DNA of 64,000 nucleotides from JAVBJV01 sp031555315 (GCA_031555315.1 JAVBUO010000024.1:1-64000); one strand, 5' to 3'; positions 8,111 to 17,315 are shown, counted from the stretch's first letter. Notes: generated from the sequence alone by a model not told the origin. Numbers and translations are program-made.

Positions 8111-9119
8111 AGCGCATACCCGTTGCCGCTGCTATCATGGCAAAATAATGCTCCTGCGGCACAAATTCCGGCACACTGTTACCGGTGCCCAGGGCGTAAC
8201 CGGTTTTACCGATTTCCAGCATGGCTTTACAGCGTGCGTAAATTTCTTCCTCCGGCGCGGTGATTACAAAATTCAAATCGATACCACCCAAAATGGCAAT
8301 ACGGTCGCCCCATTTTTGATAAGAATCCTCCACAGAGAAAATACCGTCCTCATAGGAATGCTTCCCCGCATAACCCATGGCGATGACATCGTCCATAACC
8401 TCGTGAAAATAGCCGCAGGAGTGCAGCACAGCAGGAATGTCCCTTGCGTGCGCGAGCTCCACAATTTTCTTGTGCCAGGGGAACACAAAGCGGCGCAGCT
8501 GTTCCGGAGAAAGCATAGTTTGGGTATTAAACCCCCAGTCATCGTTAGACATCAGCAGGCCGACGGTTTCATATTCCAACCCACGCCGGTAATATTGCAA
8601 CAGCCTCTCCCCCACCTGCTCGAACAAATCATAGACTAGCTGTTCGTCATCATACAGCATGAGGCAGAGGGTATCATAACCCGTCAGGCGGATAACGTTT
8701 TCCAGTACACCGCCAGGCCCCATGAGCATGAGCTTCATATTGCCCGGCAAATCCTGCTTCACGTCCCGAACGCCGGAGTAGTCAAAAGCGTTCGGGTCAG
8801 CCCACTCATAGGCGTCGAAGGAGGCGCGGTCTGTGATAAGCGCCCCCTCATTCAAAGAGATGGAGTGTTTCTTATTTCGCCCGCCCACGCGAAAGCTGTA
8901 AGCGGAGCCATGCACTGTGGCATAGTCATACCCGGCGCTTGCAAAAGCGTGAATCAGAAAGCGATTCCACTGCGCGGAGCAGTAAACCGCAGGTGCATGT
9001 ATGCCGGAAAGGCGCTCGTAGAGCGGGGTGTTCAAAAAAAGTTCAAACAGAGTAGGGCGCTCGGGAGCCTCCCGGCGCAGAACTTTCAATATGTTGTTAA
9101 AATCTGGCTTGTGCTGCAC
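8103..9119 (-). CDS. URO-D superfamily protein (MtaA-like fold)
   Basis: The 338-residue product shows family landmarks: LHSCGYFHEVMDDVIAMGY with the zinc-ligand-like H-x-C, then ILGGIDLNFV and a C-terminal ALGTGNSVPEFVP loop. In MtaA-type corrinoid methyltransferases a third zinc-binding Cys sits in this last loop, and here none is present, so it is probably not a standard methanol-type enzyme. No corrinoid protein gene is adjacent. It is upstream of, and overlaps, the cysteine-cluster gene and lies 12 bases downstream of the S41 gene. True HemE function is unlikely. Confidence 0.82.
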   Translation of the reverse strand: MQHKPDFNNILKVLRREAPERPTLFELFLNTPLYERLSGIHAPAVYCSAQWNRFLIHAFASAGYDYATVHGSAYSFRVGGRNKKHSISLNEGALITDRASFDAYEWADPNAFDYSGVRDVKQDLPGNMKLMLMGPGGVLENVIRLTGYDTLCLMLYDDEQLVYDLFEQVGERLLQYYRRGLEYETVGLLMSNDDWGFNTQTMLSPEQLRRFVFPWHKKIVELAHARDIPAVLHSCGYFHEVMDDVIAMGYAGKHSYEDGIFSVEDSYQKWGDRIAILGGIDLNFVITAPEEEIYARCKAMLEIGKTGYALGTGNSVPEFVPQEHYFAMIAAATGMRYV

Positions 9120-9131
9120 GGCTCCCCTCCC

Positions 9132-10352
9132 CTATTCTTCCGCCTGCTCTTGAAACAGCCGCAGAGCGGTTTGGAATTGGGTGTCATCCTTTTTATCCAG
9201 CAGGTCAAAATTCTCCTTCTGCTCATCTGTTAGGCTCACAACAAAGTCAGGCGTTAAACCGACCTCGTGGAAGATGGGGCTGGTATAGGGCTTTATCATG
9301 GCCACGGTCAGCAGAATTGCACCGCCCTCCTGCAGGCGATAGTCCTTTTGATAGCTGCCGTTGCCCTGCGTCGTTTCGCCGACCAGCACCGCCTTGCCGA
9401 AATCGCGCAAATCACAGGCAAATAACTCCGCCAGACCGGAAGTTTCCCCGTTCACCAGCACGGCAATGGAGGAGAGGGAGAGGCTGCTGGCGTCCGAGCT
9501 GAACGTCTCCAACACCGTTTCATCCTGTTTCAGCAGCGTTGCAATGGCCTTGCTGCCCTCCGTAGGCAGGGGAACGAGGTAGTCTATCATCTGCGCCGCG
9601 TATTGCAGCTCACCGTCCGCTGTGCCGCGCAGGTCAAAAATAATCGCCTTTGCGTTTTGCTTCATAGCCTTATCCACGGCGTTTTGAAAATCTTTTACCG
9701 TATTCATATAAAAGGCATTGATTTTAATATAGGCAATCTGCCCAATCATCTCGCTGCTGACGGATTGATGGGTGTAACCATGCATAACGGAAACGGTTTT
9801 TTCAATGCCGCCGCGTTGATAGCTAAGCTTTACGCTGGTGAGCAGCTTACCGGAAAGCTTTTTTTCCAGCTCGGTATAATTTTCCGCCGTGACGGCCTGG
9901 TTGTCAATTTTTACAATGACATCGCCCTTTTTCAGCCCGGATTTTTCCGCCGGGGAGGAGGGGGAAACGGTGGAGAGTATCAACTGACCCGCATCCTCCT
10001 GGAATACGGCGTTCACGCCGATGCCGGGGCGCTTACCCTGCATGCGTTCCAGATAAAGCTCATATTCCGGCGCGGTCATGTAATAGCTGCCCGCATCGTT
10101 CAATCCGTCCATATAACCGTTTGTCAGCGCGGAAATCTGTGCAACCTTATCCAGTCTGTCTATATAGTAGAAATTCTGAATTACCTTCTGTGCAACATCC
10201 TCCAGCGCCTCGTTTTGCTGCATGCGCTGCTCCATATCCGGAATGATGCGGTTATAAATGTTTTGCGCGATGGTCATCGTGATGGTAAAGGTTGCGGCAA
10301 TGGAGAGCAGAATAAGCGTTAGGCTCACGCCGAGCGAGATTTTCTTGTTCAT
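9132..10352 (-). CDS. S41 (CtpA-like) peptidase homologue, catalytic dyad lost
   Basis: The 406-residue protein has an N-terminal membrane anchor (about residues 5-28), a PDZ domain (about 100-190, with RPGIGVNAVF and SPAEKSGLKKGDVIVKID) and a C-terminal S41 fold. Active family members read T-A-S-A-S-E with catalytic Ser, then G-K-G with catalytic Lys 25 residues later. Here the segment reads TSGLAE with Gly at position 306 and QGNG with Asn at 331, so both residues are replaced at the expected spacing. The fold otherwise looks intact, which points to a non-proteolytic scaffold. It is the last gene of the ftsE-ftsX-M23 group, with 19 bases to the M23 stop codon. An alternative nucleophile, Ser305, lacks a visible lysine partner. 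Confidence 0.85.
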   Translation of the reverse strand: MNKKISLGVSLTLILLSIAATFTITMTIAQNIYNRIIPDMEQRMQQNEALEDVAQKVIQNFYYIDRLDKVAQISALTNGYMDGLNDAGSYYMTAPEYELYLERMQGKRPGIGVNAVFQEDAGQLILSTVSPSSPAEKSGLKKGDVIVKIDNQAVTAENYTELEKKLSGKLLTSVKLSYQRGGIEKTVSVMHGYTHQSVSSEMIGQIAYIKINAFYMNTVKDFQNAVDKAMKQNAKAIIFDLRGTADGELQYAAQMIDYLVPLPTEGSKAIATLLKQDETVLETFSSDASSLSLSSIAVLVNGETSGLAELFACDLRDFGKAVLVGETTQGNGSYQKDYRLQEGGAILLTVAMIKPYTSPIFHEVGLTPDFVVSLTDEQKENFDLLDKKDDTQFQTALRLFQEQAEE

Positions 10353-10371
10353 AAAACGTTTTCCTTTTCAT

Positions 10372-11748
10372 TTAGGGTGCGGATATATACTTTGGAATGG
10401 CGTTCACGCGCTCTACAGAGCCGTTTGACTGGGCGATACGCACCTCAAAGTGCAGGTGTGCGCCCGTAACGCGTCCGGTTGCGCCGATGTTGGCAATGTG
10501 CTGCCCTTGCGTCACACGCTGGCCTTCAGAAACCAGCAGGCTGCTGCAGTGGCCGTAGAGGGTGTGGATGCCGTTGCCGTGATCGATAATAATATATTTC
10601 CCATAGCTGCTGGAGTATGCGTTTGTGTTGGCTAAAATAACGGTTCCGTCCTTCACGGCCACAATCTTTTTTCCGTAGGAACTGGGGCTGACGCAGATAT
10701 CTGTGCCGCCATGCTGGCGAGTGACGCCAAAGGGGCTGTACCAGCCGTAGTTGGCAGATATGTAAGCGCCGGAGTAGGGAACGGGGAAAATCATATTTTT
10801 CTTGCTGCCGCTGCTCGTTCCGCTTTGGCTCTCGCCGCTGTTGTCGCCGTTTCCTTCCTTGTTATCTTTGGAGCCGCGCTCGCGGATTGCCTGTTCAATC
10901 TGTGCCTCGACATCGTTTTGCTCCCGTTCCAGTTTTGCAATTTCTTTTTTGGCAAGGTCGCTGTCCGCGTCCAGGGAGGAAATCAAGTTGTTGATGCGAA
11001 CGGATTTGGTTTGCATTTCCCCCTGCTTGGCCGCCAGCACCGCGGCGCTTTCGGATTGATCCTTCTTCTTTTTTTGCAGGTCATCGCGCTTTTGTGCGGC
11101 GATATCGCGGTTTTTATCCTGTTCTTTTTTATCTGCCTCCAGCTCTTTCTGCTTTTCCTGTATTTCCTCGTGTTCCCGCTCCAGTTGTTTCAGAAGCTTT
11201 TGATCCTCCTGCGCCACGCGGGAGAGGAATTCGGTTCTGGTTAAAAAGCTGGCCAAGTCCTTGGCTCCGGTGAGCGTTTCCAGCCAGGTGGCGTTCCCGG
11301 CGAGGTAGGCGGCGCGCAGGCGCGCAAGCAGCTGCTCTATGGTTTGTGCCTGTTTTTCTTCCCGGGCTATGATATCCGCCTTGGCCTGTTCGATTTTACC
11401 CTCCAGCTTCTCGATGGCTGCATCAATCTGCCCGATTTCGTGGTTGATGCCGTTTATCTGCCCGTTCAGCAAGCTGATTTTATCGCTGACAACCTGAGAC
11501 TGTTCCTGCAAATCCGTTATCTGTCCGCGCAGGTTATCCAGGGTGCTTTCACTCCCTGCGATGGAGGCCTGCGTATCCTTCAGCGCCTTTTCGCGGTTTT
11601 TAATCTTTTGTTCCAGCTCGGCATATTGGCTGTTTAAATCGTCCAAATCCGCAGCCTGTGCGCGGGGCAACAGGCAGGAGCCGACAAGCAGCAGACCGCA
11701 CAGCGTGCAGGTAAGCGGGCGTTTCCAATTAACTTTCAACTTCCACAA
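10372..11748 (-). CDS. M23 murein hydrolase of the FtsEX complex (EnvC-like)
   Basis: The 458-residue product has a signal peptide ending near PRAQA, a long coiled coil (about 35-295) and a C-terminal LytM/M23 domain. Zinc ligands are all present: H346 and D350 in RQHGGTDI, and H433 in HLHFEV, with H400 in LYGH. It should therefore be an active peptidoglycan endopeptidase, unlike factors that only activate other amidases. Its coiled coil would be gripped by FtsX. The start is a TTG at 11,748 overlapping the end of ftsX by 20 bases; a second TTG at 11,739 is possible. A Ser/Gly-rich linker joins the coiled coil to the catalytic domain. Confidence 0.87.
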   Translation of the reverse strand: MWKLKVNWKRPLTCTLCGLLLVGSCLLPRAQAADLDDLNSQYAELEQKIKNREKALKDTQASIAGSESTLDNLRGQITDLQEQSQVVSDKISLLNGQINGINHEIGQIDAAIEKLEGKIEQAKADIIAREEKQAQTIEQLLARLRAAYLAGNATWLETLTGAKDLASFLTRTEFLSRVAQEDQKLLKQLEREHEEIQEKQKELEADKKEQDKNRDIAAQKRDDLQKKKKDQSESAAVLAAKQGEMQTKSVRINNLISSLDADSDLAKKEIAKLEREQNDVEAQIEQAIRERGSKDNKEGNGDNSGESQSGTSSGSKKNMIFPVPYSGAYISANYGWYSPFGVTRQHGGTDICVSPSSYGKKIVAVKDGTVILANTNAYSSSYGKYIIIDHGNGIHTLYGHCSSLLVSEGQRVTQGQHIANIGATGRVTGAHLHFEVRIAQSNGSVERVNAIPKYISAP

Positions 11749-12655
11749 ACCCCTTTTCTTTCAAATATCTGCGGATGGAGAAGGTGCTCCCGAAAATGCC
11801 CGTAAACACGCCGATGAGCAGGAAACCCGCCAGAAGCGTATAGGCATAATTCCGGAATGGCCGCAGAATCGCATCGCCGAACAGCGTACCGGCGAGAAAG
11901 TGCATGGAGCGCAGCATAAAGCGGTAAACGCCCCAGACGGCAAGCAGGGAAAGCAGGGCGGAAATAATGCCCAGCAAAATGCCCTCCACCATAAACGGCC
12001 AGCGAATAAAGCTGTTGGTTGCACCCACGCTTTTCATGATGCTAATCTCCAGCTCCCGCGTGGACATGGTGACGCGGATGGTGTTGGAGATAATAAACAG
12101 GGAAACCAGCAGCAAAACACCGATAATGCCCAGGCTGATAGCCGAGAGAGAGTTGCGAGTGCCGGCCAATTGTGAAGCGATTTCGTGATTTTCGCGCGTG
12201 GAAAACACCTGCGGCAAGGCCTGTAGCCGGGTGACGGTCTCGTCAAAACGCGCCATGTCGCTCACAGTTACCTTATAAGCATCCGGCAGGGGGTTTTGTT
12301 CCAGGTTGGTCAATAGCTCGGGCGTGGAGCCAAATTCCTGCATCATCTGCTCCAATGCATCTTCTTTGGAAACAAACTCCGCCGAGCCTACGTAGGAAAG
12401 CGCGCGGATGGTGCTGCCCAGCTGCGATTGCTCCTCTTCACTTGCGCCGTCTTCCACAAAAACCATGATGACGTTCTGCTCTTCCAGGTTATCTATCATC
12501 TGGTTGAGGTTCACCAAAACCAAAAAAGCAAGGCCAATCATCACAAGGCAACTGAACAAAACCGAAACAGAGGCAAAGCTCATCAGATGGTTTACATATA
12601 AACTGCGTAGCCCTTCACGCGTGAGATAGCGCAGATTCATCCTATTTTTTTTCAT
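11729..12655 (-). CDS. ftsX: Cell division protein FtsX
   Basis: The product, about 308 residues, has the FtsX layout: a cytoplasmic N-terminus (LRYLTREGLRSLYVNHLMS), TM1, an extracytoplasmic loop of about 130 residues, then three TM segments of the FtsX/MacB permease domain (for example IGVLLLVSLFIISNTIRVTMSTRELEISIMKS, seen here at the TM2 junction). I chose the ATG at 12,655 because GGAGGTG lies 6-7 bases before it; a GTG at 12,664 and an ATG at 12,640 are alternatives. It overlaps the end of ftsE. With FtsE it forms the type VII ABC mechanotransmitter that controls the M23 hydrolase encoded next. Confidence 0.93.
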   Translation of the reverse strand: MKKNRMNLRYLTREGLRSLYVNHLMSFASVSVLFSCLVMIGLAFLVLVNLNQMIDNLEEQNVIMVFVEDGASEEEQSQLGSTIRALSYVGSAEFVSKEDALEQMMQEFGSTPELLTNLEQNPLPDAYKVTVSDMARFDETVTRLQALPQVFSTRENHEIASQLAGTRNSLSAISLGIIGVLLLVSLFIISNTIRVTMSTRELEISIMKSVGATNSFIRWPFMVEGILLGIISALLSLLAVWGVYRFMLRSMHFLAGTLFGDAILRPFRNYAYTLLAGFLLIGVFTGIFGSTFSIRRYLKEKGFVEVES

Positions 12656-13523
12656 CTGCGGCACCTCCGGTTTGCGAGCTGCTCAGCTCCGAAGAGAAGC
12701 TGGAATCGTAGTTTTGTAAGTAAACGGAATAATCCGTGGCGCCGCTTTCCACGGACTGAATCGCAGCATACACCTTTTCGGAAAGCACAGGTGCCTTCTG
12801 ATAGGCGAAGGAGTATTCGTTCAAATGGCTGCGGGAGGATTGCTCCAAAACCCCTTCTAGGCGCTCTCCGTCTGAAACGAGGGAGCCCTTATCTAAGATA
12901 ATTACACGGCGGTCAAACTGCTTCACCAGATTATGCTCGTGCGTTACCAAGATAACCGTGGTTCCCTTTTCGTTCAAGCGAGTGAGCATTTCGATGATTT
13001 CGTAGCTCATCTGCGGATCCACATTGCCGGTGGGCTCGTCCGCGATAATGATTTCCGCATTGTTGGCCAGTGCCCGCGCAAGCCCCACGCGCTGCTGCTC
13101 CCCGCCGGAGAGGGCAATGGGGTAGCTGCGAGCCTTATCCACAAGACCCACCAGGGCGATGATGTAGGGCACACGCTTGCGAATCTCCTTCTCCCGCGCG
13201 CCGACCACGCGCATGGCAAACGCAATGTTATCATACACCGTCATATTCGGTATCAAACGAAAATCCTGAAACACAATGCCAAGCTGCCGCCGATAATAGG
13301 GCACAGCCTTGCGCGGCAAGGTGTTCAGGACAGTATCATTCACGGTTATGGTGCCGCTGGTGGGGAGCTCTTCTCTGCGCAGCAGCTTTAAAAATGTGCT
13401 TTTGCCCGCGCCGGAGGCACCCACAACAAACACAAATTCCCCCGGCGCAATGCGCAGGGAAACATCCTGCAGGGCATATTCCTTGCCCGTGTAGGTTTTA
13501 GAAACCTTATCAAATGTAATCAA
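12642..13523 (-). CDS. ftsE: Cell division ATP-binding protein FtsE, with long C-terminal tail
   Basis: The product is a single ABC ATPase. Walker A is GASGAGKSTFLKLL, the signature is LSGGEQQRVGLARAL and Walker B is IIIADEPTGNVDP, with the FtsE/LolD-type TGNVD. I chose the TTG at 13,523 (reading ITFDKVSKTY after it), preceded by AAAGGA; the open frame continues upstream to 13,607 but that part resembles no family member. FtsE is normally about 230 residues; here about 293, with an extra tail of roughly 65-70 residues ending in a Ser-rich stretch and ADEKK. It overlaps ftsX and heads the division cluster. The tail has no recognised domain. Confidence 0.92.
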   Translation of the reverse strand: MITFDKVSKTYTGKEYALQDVSLRIAPGEFVFVVGASGAGKSTFLKLLRREELPTSGTITVNDTVLNTLPRKAVPYYRRQLGIVFQDFRLIPNMTVYDNIAFAMRVVGAREKEIRKRVPYIIALVGLVDKARSYPIALSGGEQQRVGLARALANNAEIIIADEPTGNVDPQMSYEIIEMLTRLNEKGTTVILVTHEHNLVKQFDRRVIILDKGSLVSDGERLEGVLEQSSRSHLNEYSFAYQKAPVLSEKVYAAIQSVESGATDYSVYLQNYDSSFSSELSSSQTGGAADEKK

Positions 13524-13613
13524 AACATCAAGTCCTTTTATTACAACAAAACAGGCGGGTATTCGACGAAATTCGCACGGCTGAGCCGAAGAATGCGCTG
13601 GATACATAACGTG

Positions 13614-13647
13614 ATAAGCACGGCGGCGTTTCAGCCAACGTGCTTAT
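13614..13647 (-). terminator. Hairpin between the PucR-type regulator and ftsE
   Basis: ATAAGCACG at 13,614-13,622 pairs with its complement at 13,639-13,647 around a 16-base loop. It lies downstream of the regulator stop codon on the minus strand. There is no T-run, so it is a weak terminator at best. Confidence 0.35.
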
Positions 13648-13671
13648 TGATTCATGTTAAATTGTCGCGCA

Positions 13672-14754
13672 TCAATATTGCACCGGCTTGACATCCAAGT
13701 ATTTTTTTACCATCAGCGCAACCTTGAAGACAATGGCGTCATCAAACTCGCGCAGGTCAAGGCCGGTAAGCTTCTTAATTTTTTCCAAACGGTAAACAAG
13801 GGTGTTGCGGTGCACAAACAGTTTGCGTGAGGTTTCGGAAACATTCAGGTTGTTTTCAAAAAATCTTTGAATCGTGAACAGGGTTTCATGATCCAAACTT
13901 TCAATGGAGCCGCGCTTGAACACCTCACGCAGGAACATGTCGCACAGGGTTGTGGGGAGCTGATAAATCAAGCGGGCAATGCCCAAATTGTCGTAGCTGA
14001 CAATGGTTTTTTCGGTGTCAAACACCTTGCCGACTTCCAGGGAAATCTGCGCCTCTTTAAAGGAACGTGCTAAGTCGCGGATGCCTGTTACGGTGGTGCC
14101 GATACCGACATAGACTGTGGAATACAACTCCGTGCCCAAGGCATCCGAAATGGAGCGCGCCAGCTTTTCCAAATCGCGCGGTTCTATATTGTGGCGCACC
14201 TCCTTCACCAGCACAATGTCGCTTTCATTGATGCTGATGACGAAATCCCGTGACTTATCGGGGAAGAGGTTTTGCACAATCTCAAATACAGAAACGTCGC
14301 TGTGCTCCGGAATGCAAATGAGCAGCACCACGCGCGTGACCTCTGTATTAAAGCGCAGCTCCTTTGCCTTTACCGTAATGTCGCCCGGCAAAATATTATC
14401 CAGCATGACATTTTTCACAAAGTTGCTGCGGTCATACTTCTCCTCATAATATTGTTTGATATTGCCCATGGAAACGCAGCAAATATCTACATATTTCCCG
14501 GCAAGCTCATCCGTGCCCTCCAAAAACATGGCATATTCCGCCTGCAAATTCATGCCAAAGGATTTTAGAGTCAGGCCATCCAAATAATGCAATTCACTAT
14601 CCGCAAACACATCCGCACAATTCGGAATGGTTTCGCCAATTTTACCAAGCTCGCTGCAGGCAATGATGGCTCCGGTGTCGTCAATCACGCCAATCACACG
14701 GTCCACGCAATCGCGTAGCTGCAGAATAATGCTCTGGAACAAACGATTCGACAT
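13672..14754 (-). CDS. CdaR/PucR-family transcriptional regulator
   Basis: The 360-residue product has an N-terminal sensory region (VDRVIGVIDDTGAIIACSE, a sugar-diacid-recognition-like domain), a middle GGDEF-like region and a C-terminal PucR helix-turn-helix. The last is recognisable by RFFENNLNVSETSRKLFVHRNTLVYRLEKIKKLTGLDLR. GGAGAG lies before the ATG. Relatives respond to sugar acids or purine catabolites. It is transcribed separately from ftsE (149 bases away, hairpin between) and from the receptor gene upstream (about 250 bases, in which I see no other gene). Its target operon is not evident; the nearby receptor at 15,002 is a candidate. Confidence 0.85.
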   Translation of the reverse strand: MSNRLFQSIILQLRDCVDRVIGVIDDTGAIIACSELGKIGETIPNCADVFADSELHYLDGLTLKSFGMNLQAEYAMFLEGTDELAGKYVDICCVSMGNIKQYYEEKYDRSNFVKNVMLDNILPGDITVKAKELRFNTEVTRVVLLICIPEHSDVSVFEIVQNLFPDKSRDFVISINESDIVLVKEVRHNIEPRDLEKLARSISDALGTELYSTVYVGIGTTVTGIRDLARSFKEAQISLEVGKVFDTEKTIVSYDNLGIARLIYQLPTTLCDMFLREVFKRGSIESLDHETLFTIQRFFENNLNVSETSRKLFVHRNTLVYRLEKIKKLTGLDLREFDDAIVFKVALMVKKYLDVKPVQY

Positions 14755-15001
14755 ACTTCAATCTCTCCTCAACACAGTAAATAAACGCCTTTTACATCAT
14801 GTTATACAAAATGACGATATACTATATCCCATTCTACAAAATCTATGCGCCTTTTGCAAGCTTTTTATGCTTAAAAAATGTTAAAATTCATCCTTTCAGC
14901 GAATTTCGTCAATTCCTTTAGCGTATATAACCAAAAATCAAAGGCAAAATTTGGTAAAAAAGATATGTGCAAACTAACCAAACAGAGTGTATTGTCAACT
15001 G

Positions 15002-16501
15002 CTATTCCGTAAACTTCCACTGCTCCATTTGCGCAAAGATATCGCCTTCCTGCAGCTGAGCGGGGCAGCTCAGCGCGGTGGAAACCGCACACAGGGCGTT
15101 GCGGTAGCATAAGGATAGCAGGGCGGGGTCATCCGCATAGCTTTTTAAAAAGGCCGCAAGATCCAGCTCCCCGGCGCAGAATTTGGGGTAGGCCGCCGCC
15201 ATGGCGTTTTGTTGTGAAACGCCGAAGGCCGCCGCGCCGCCTTTTTTCAGCAGCGGATTCAGATTCATGTTGGGAGTCAAACGAATTTCGCCGATATATA
15301 AGTCGTATTTTCCTGCTTCCAGCGCACCGCGGTAGTCCTTCGCCTTTTTTGCGTCCACATTCACCTGGATGCCGGCGGCATAGAATTGGGACGCGACAGT
15401 TTGCGCTGTTTGCAGCTGAAAGGCGTTGTCTTTGTTCACGAGCAATGTCAATACAAAGCTCTTTCGTTTTTGCGCCGTCATGCCGCATTCTTTGAGCAGC
15501 TTTTCGGCGGCCTGCGTGTTTGCCTTTGTATGATTTGCCATGCCGCTCAAACCATACCAATTGGGATGGAACAGGTTGGCCGCAGGCAGGGCGTGGTTCT
15601 GAAACGCGTGCTCTGCAATCGTGGCGCGGTCAAGCAGCAGGTTCAAGGCCTGGCGCAGTTTTTTCTCCGCGAGAATGGCGTTGCCGCTGCGCATGCCGAG
15701 ATAAATCAGGTTGTTCATCGGCACATCCAGCTTTGCACCGTTGACGCGCGGTACGGTTCCACCGCCGAGCTCATGGTAAGCGTAGCTGACAGTGCCGATG
15801 TTCATACAGTTCAGCAAAGTGGAGCTGTCGGTGATATCCACCAACGTCAGTTCTTTGAGAGCGGGGTTAAAATCCGCATACGCTGGGTTTTTCGTCAGTA
15901 CGGTGCTGTTCTTTTTCTCCTGCACAACATAGCGCCCGCTGCCCAGGGGAAGCTGATCCTTTCGCGCACGGAAGATTGCAAAATCCAGGCTTGCCGTCAA
16001 GTAGGGGTCCGGCTCTGTGAGCTGAAACACAATGGAACTGCCGCGTACGGCGGCGGATTTCACCCGTGTAAGCTTCTGGGCATATAAAGCGCTCTTTTTC
16101 GCAGACTGAAACGAGGCAACCACGTCCGCCGGCGTTACGGCGGAGCCGTCGGAAAACGCCGTATTTCTAATATCCACCGCGAGGGTGAGCGCTGTCTCCT
16201 GATTGGATTGCGCGGCAAGGCAGGGCACGGGCTTGTAGCTGCCGTCAACACGATAGAGGCTTTCGTATAACAAGGGAAGTACTTGACGGTTCATCAGGCT
16301 CTTGCATTTGGCGGGGTCGAGCGTATCCCCCTGCGAATAGGGCAGATAAAAGCGCTGCGGCGTTGCGGCGGCTGTGCTGTTCGCGGTGTCTGTGCTCTGG
16401 GTTGTGCTTTCCCCTGCCCCGGGTATCTGATAGCAAGCGGTGACGCTGAGCAGCAAAAACAACGCACAGAAAACGAGAGCCACCGTTCGTGTTATATTCA
16501 T
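15002..16501 (-). CDS. Peptide/nickel-type ABC transporter substrate-binding lipoprotein (SBP_bac_5)
   Basis: The 499-residue product starts with a lipoprotein signal (LFLLLSVTACYQ, Cys at about 23) followed by a Thr/Ser-rich linker and the family-5 extracellular receptor fold. Typical segments are GDTLDPAKC, LLYESLYRVDG and LRQALNLLLDRATIAEH. The family binds oligopeptides, nickel or glycosides. No permease or ATPase genes are adjacent, so it is an orphan receptor that would depend on a transporter elsewhere. Its start overlaps the tcdA stop codon by four bases (ATGA), so the two are translationally coupled although functionally unrelated. Confidence 0.87.
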   Translation of the reverse strand: MNITRTVALVFCALFLLLSVTACYQIPGAGESTTQSTDTANSTAAATPQRFYLPYSQGDTLDPAKCKSLMNRQVLPLLYESLYRVDGSYKPVPCLAAQSNQETALTLAVDIRNTAFSDGSAVTPADVVASFQSAKKSALYAQKLTRVKSAAVRGSSIVFQLTEPDPYLTASLDFAIFRARKDQLPLGSGRYVVQEKKNSTVLTKNPAYADFNPALKELTLVDITDSSTLLNCMNIGTVSYAYHELGGGTVPRVNGAKLDVPMNNLIYLGMRSGNAILAEKKLRQALNLLLDRATIAEHAFQNHALPAANLFHPNWYGLSGMANHTKANTQAAEKLLKECGMTAQKRKSFVLTLLVNKDNAFQLQTAQTVASQFYAAGIQVNVDAKKAKDYRGALEAGKYDLYIGEIRLTPNMNLNPLLKKGGAAAFGVSQQNAMAAAYPKFCAGELDLAAFLKSYADDPALLSLCYRNALCAVSTALSCPAQLQEGDIFAQMEQWKFTE

Positions 16502-17238
16502 AATGCAGTTCCTTTCAGCAGAATGCGGATGATCTCGCCGGCCAGCAGCATCCCCGCCACAGGGGGAACAAAGCTTACGCTGCCGGGGACTGCTCTTTTG
16601 CGCACACTGGCCGTATCCGATTTCTCAGGCAGCAGGCTGCTGTCCGGCGTGAGCGGTTCTTCGGGCGACCAGACCACGCGCAGGCCGGCAATTCCCCGCG
16701 CGCGCAGTTCCCGGCGCATGACCCGGCACAGGGGGCAAACGCTGGTTTCCTCCAGCGTGGATACGCGGAACAGCGAGCCGTCCAGCTTATTGCCCGTGCC
16801 CATGCAGCTCACCAGGGGTATCCCCCGCTCCCGCGTGCGCACAGCCAAATCAATTTTGGAGCTGACCGTGTCAATGGCGTCCGCAACGGCGTGAAATGAT
16901 TCGGCGAACAACTCTCCGGCGGTTTCGGCACTATAAAACACTGGCTTTGCCGAAACAACGCAACCGGGGTTAATATCCAACACCCGCCGCTTCGCCAGCT
17001 CCGCCTTGTTTTGCCCCAGCGTGGAATGCAGAGCGTAAAGCTGCCGGTTGAGGTTTGTGATACTCACGCTGTCATGGTCAACCAGCGTCAGCCTCCCAAT
17101 GCCCATGCGCGCAAGCGCCTCGGCTGTGTAAGAGCCGACACCGCCCAAGCCGAATACAGCCACGTGACTGCCCCGCAGGGTTTCCAACGCCTGCTCCCCC
17201 AGCAGCATCCCGCTGCGCAAATCCTGTTCCCGCATCAT
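16498..17238 (-). CDS. tcdA: tRNA threonylcarbamoyladenosine dehydratase
   Basis: The 246-residue product is a ThiF/MoeB/E1-like ATP-binding protein. It has the nucleotide loop FGLGGVGSYTAEALARMGIG, the acidic LVDHDSVSITNLNRQ segment, and the CsdL/TcdA-type region VADAIDTVSSKIDLAVRTRERGIPLVSCMGTGNKLD. TcdA cyclises t6A37 of tRNA to ct6A in an ATP-dependent reaction. ThiF partners are absent nearby and the length fits TcdA. A C-terminal hydrophobic stretch (FVPPVAGMLLAGEIIRILL) is typical. It is divergent from polA. Confidence 0.88.
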   Translation of the reverse strand: MMREQDLRSGMLLGEQALETLRGSHVAVFGLGGVGSYTAEALARMGIGRLTLVDHDSVSITNLNRQLYALHSTLGQNKAELAKRRVLDINPGCVVSAKPVFYSAETAGELFAESFHAVADAIDTVSSKIDLAVRTRERGIPLVSCMGTGNKLDGSLFRVSTLEETSVCPLCRVMRRELRARGIAGLRVVWSPEEPLTPDSSLLPEKSDTASVRKRAVPGSVSFVPPVAGMLLAGEIIRILLKGTAL

Positions 17239-17315
17239 TCCGCTTTCCTTCTTTTTTAGTCTTGGCTACATTTTACATGATAAACCGGAAAATTTCAATG
17301 CAAGCGAACGGTTTT

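Noticed and set aside
8103..9119. HemE (true uroporphyrinogen decarboxylase) for any of the URO-D genes
   Set aside because: No haem genes are near, the N-terminal arginine-rich substrate motif of HemE is not seen, and four copies are present.
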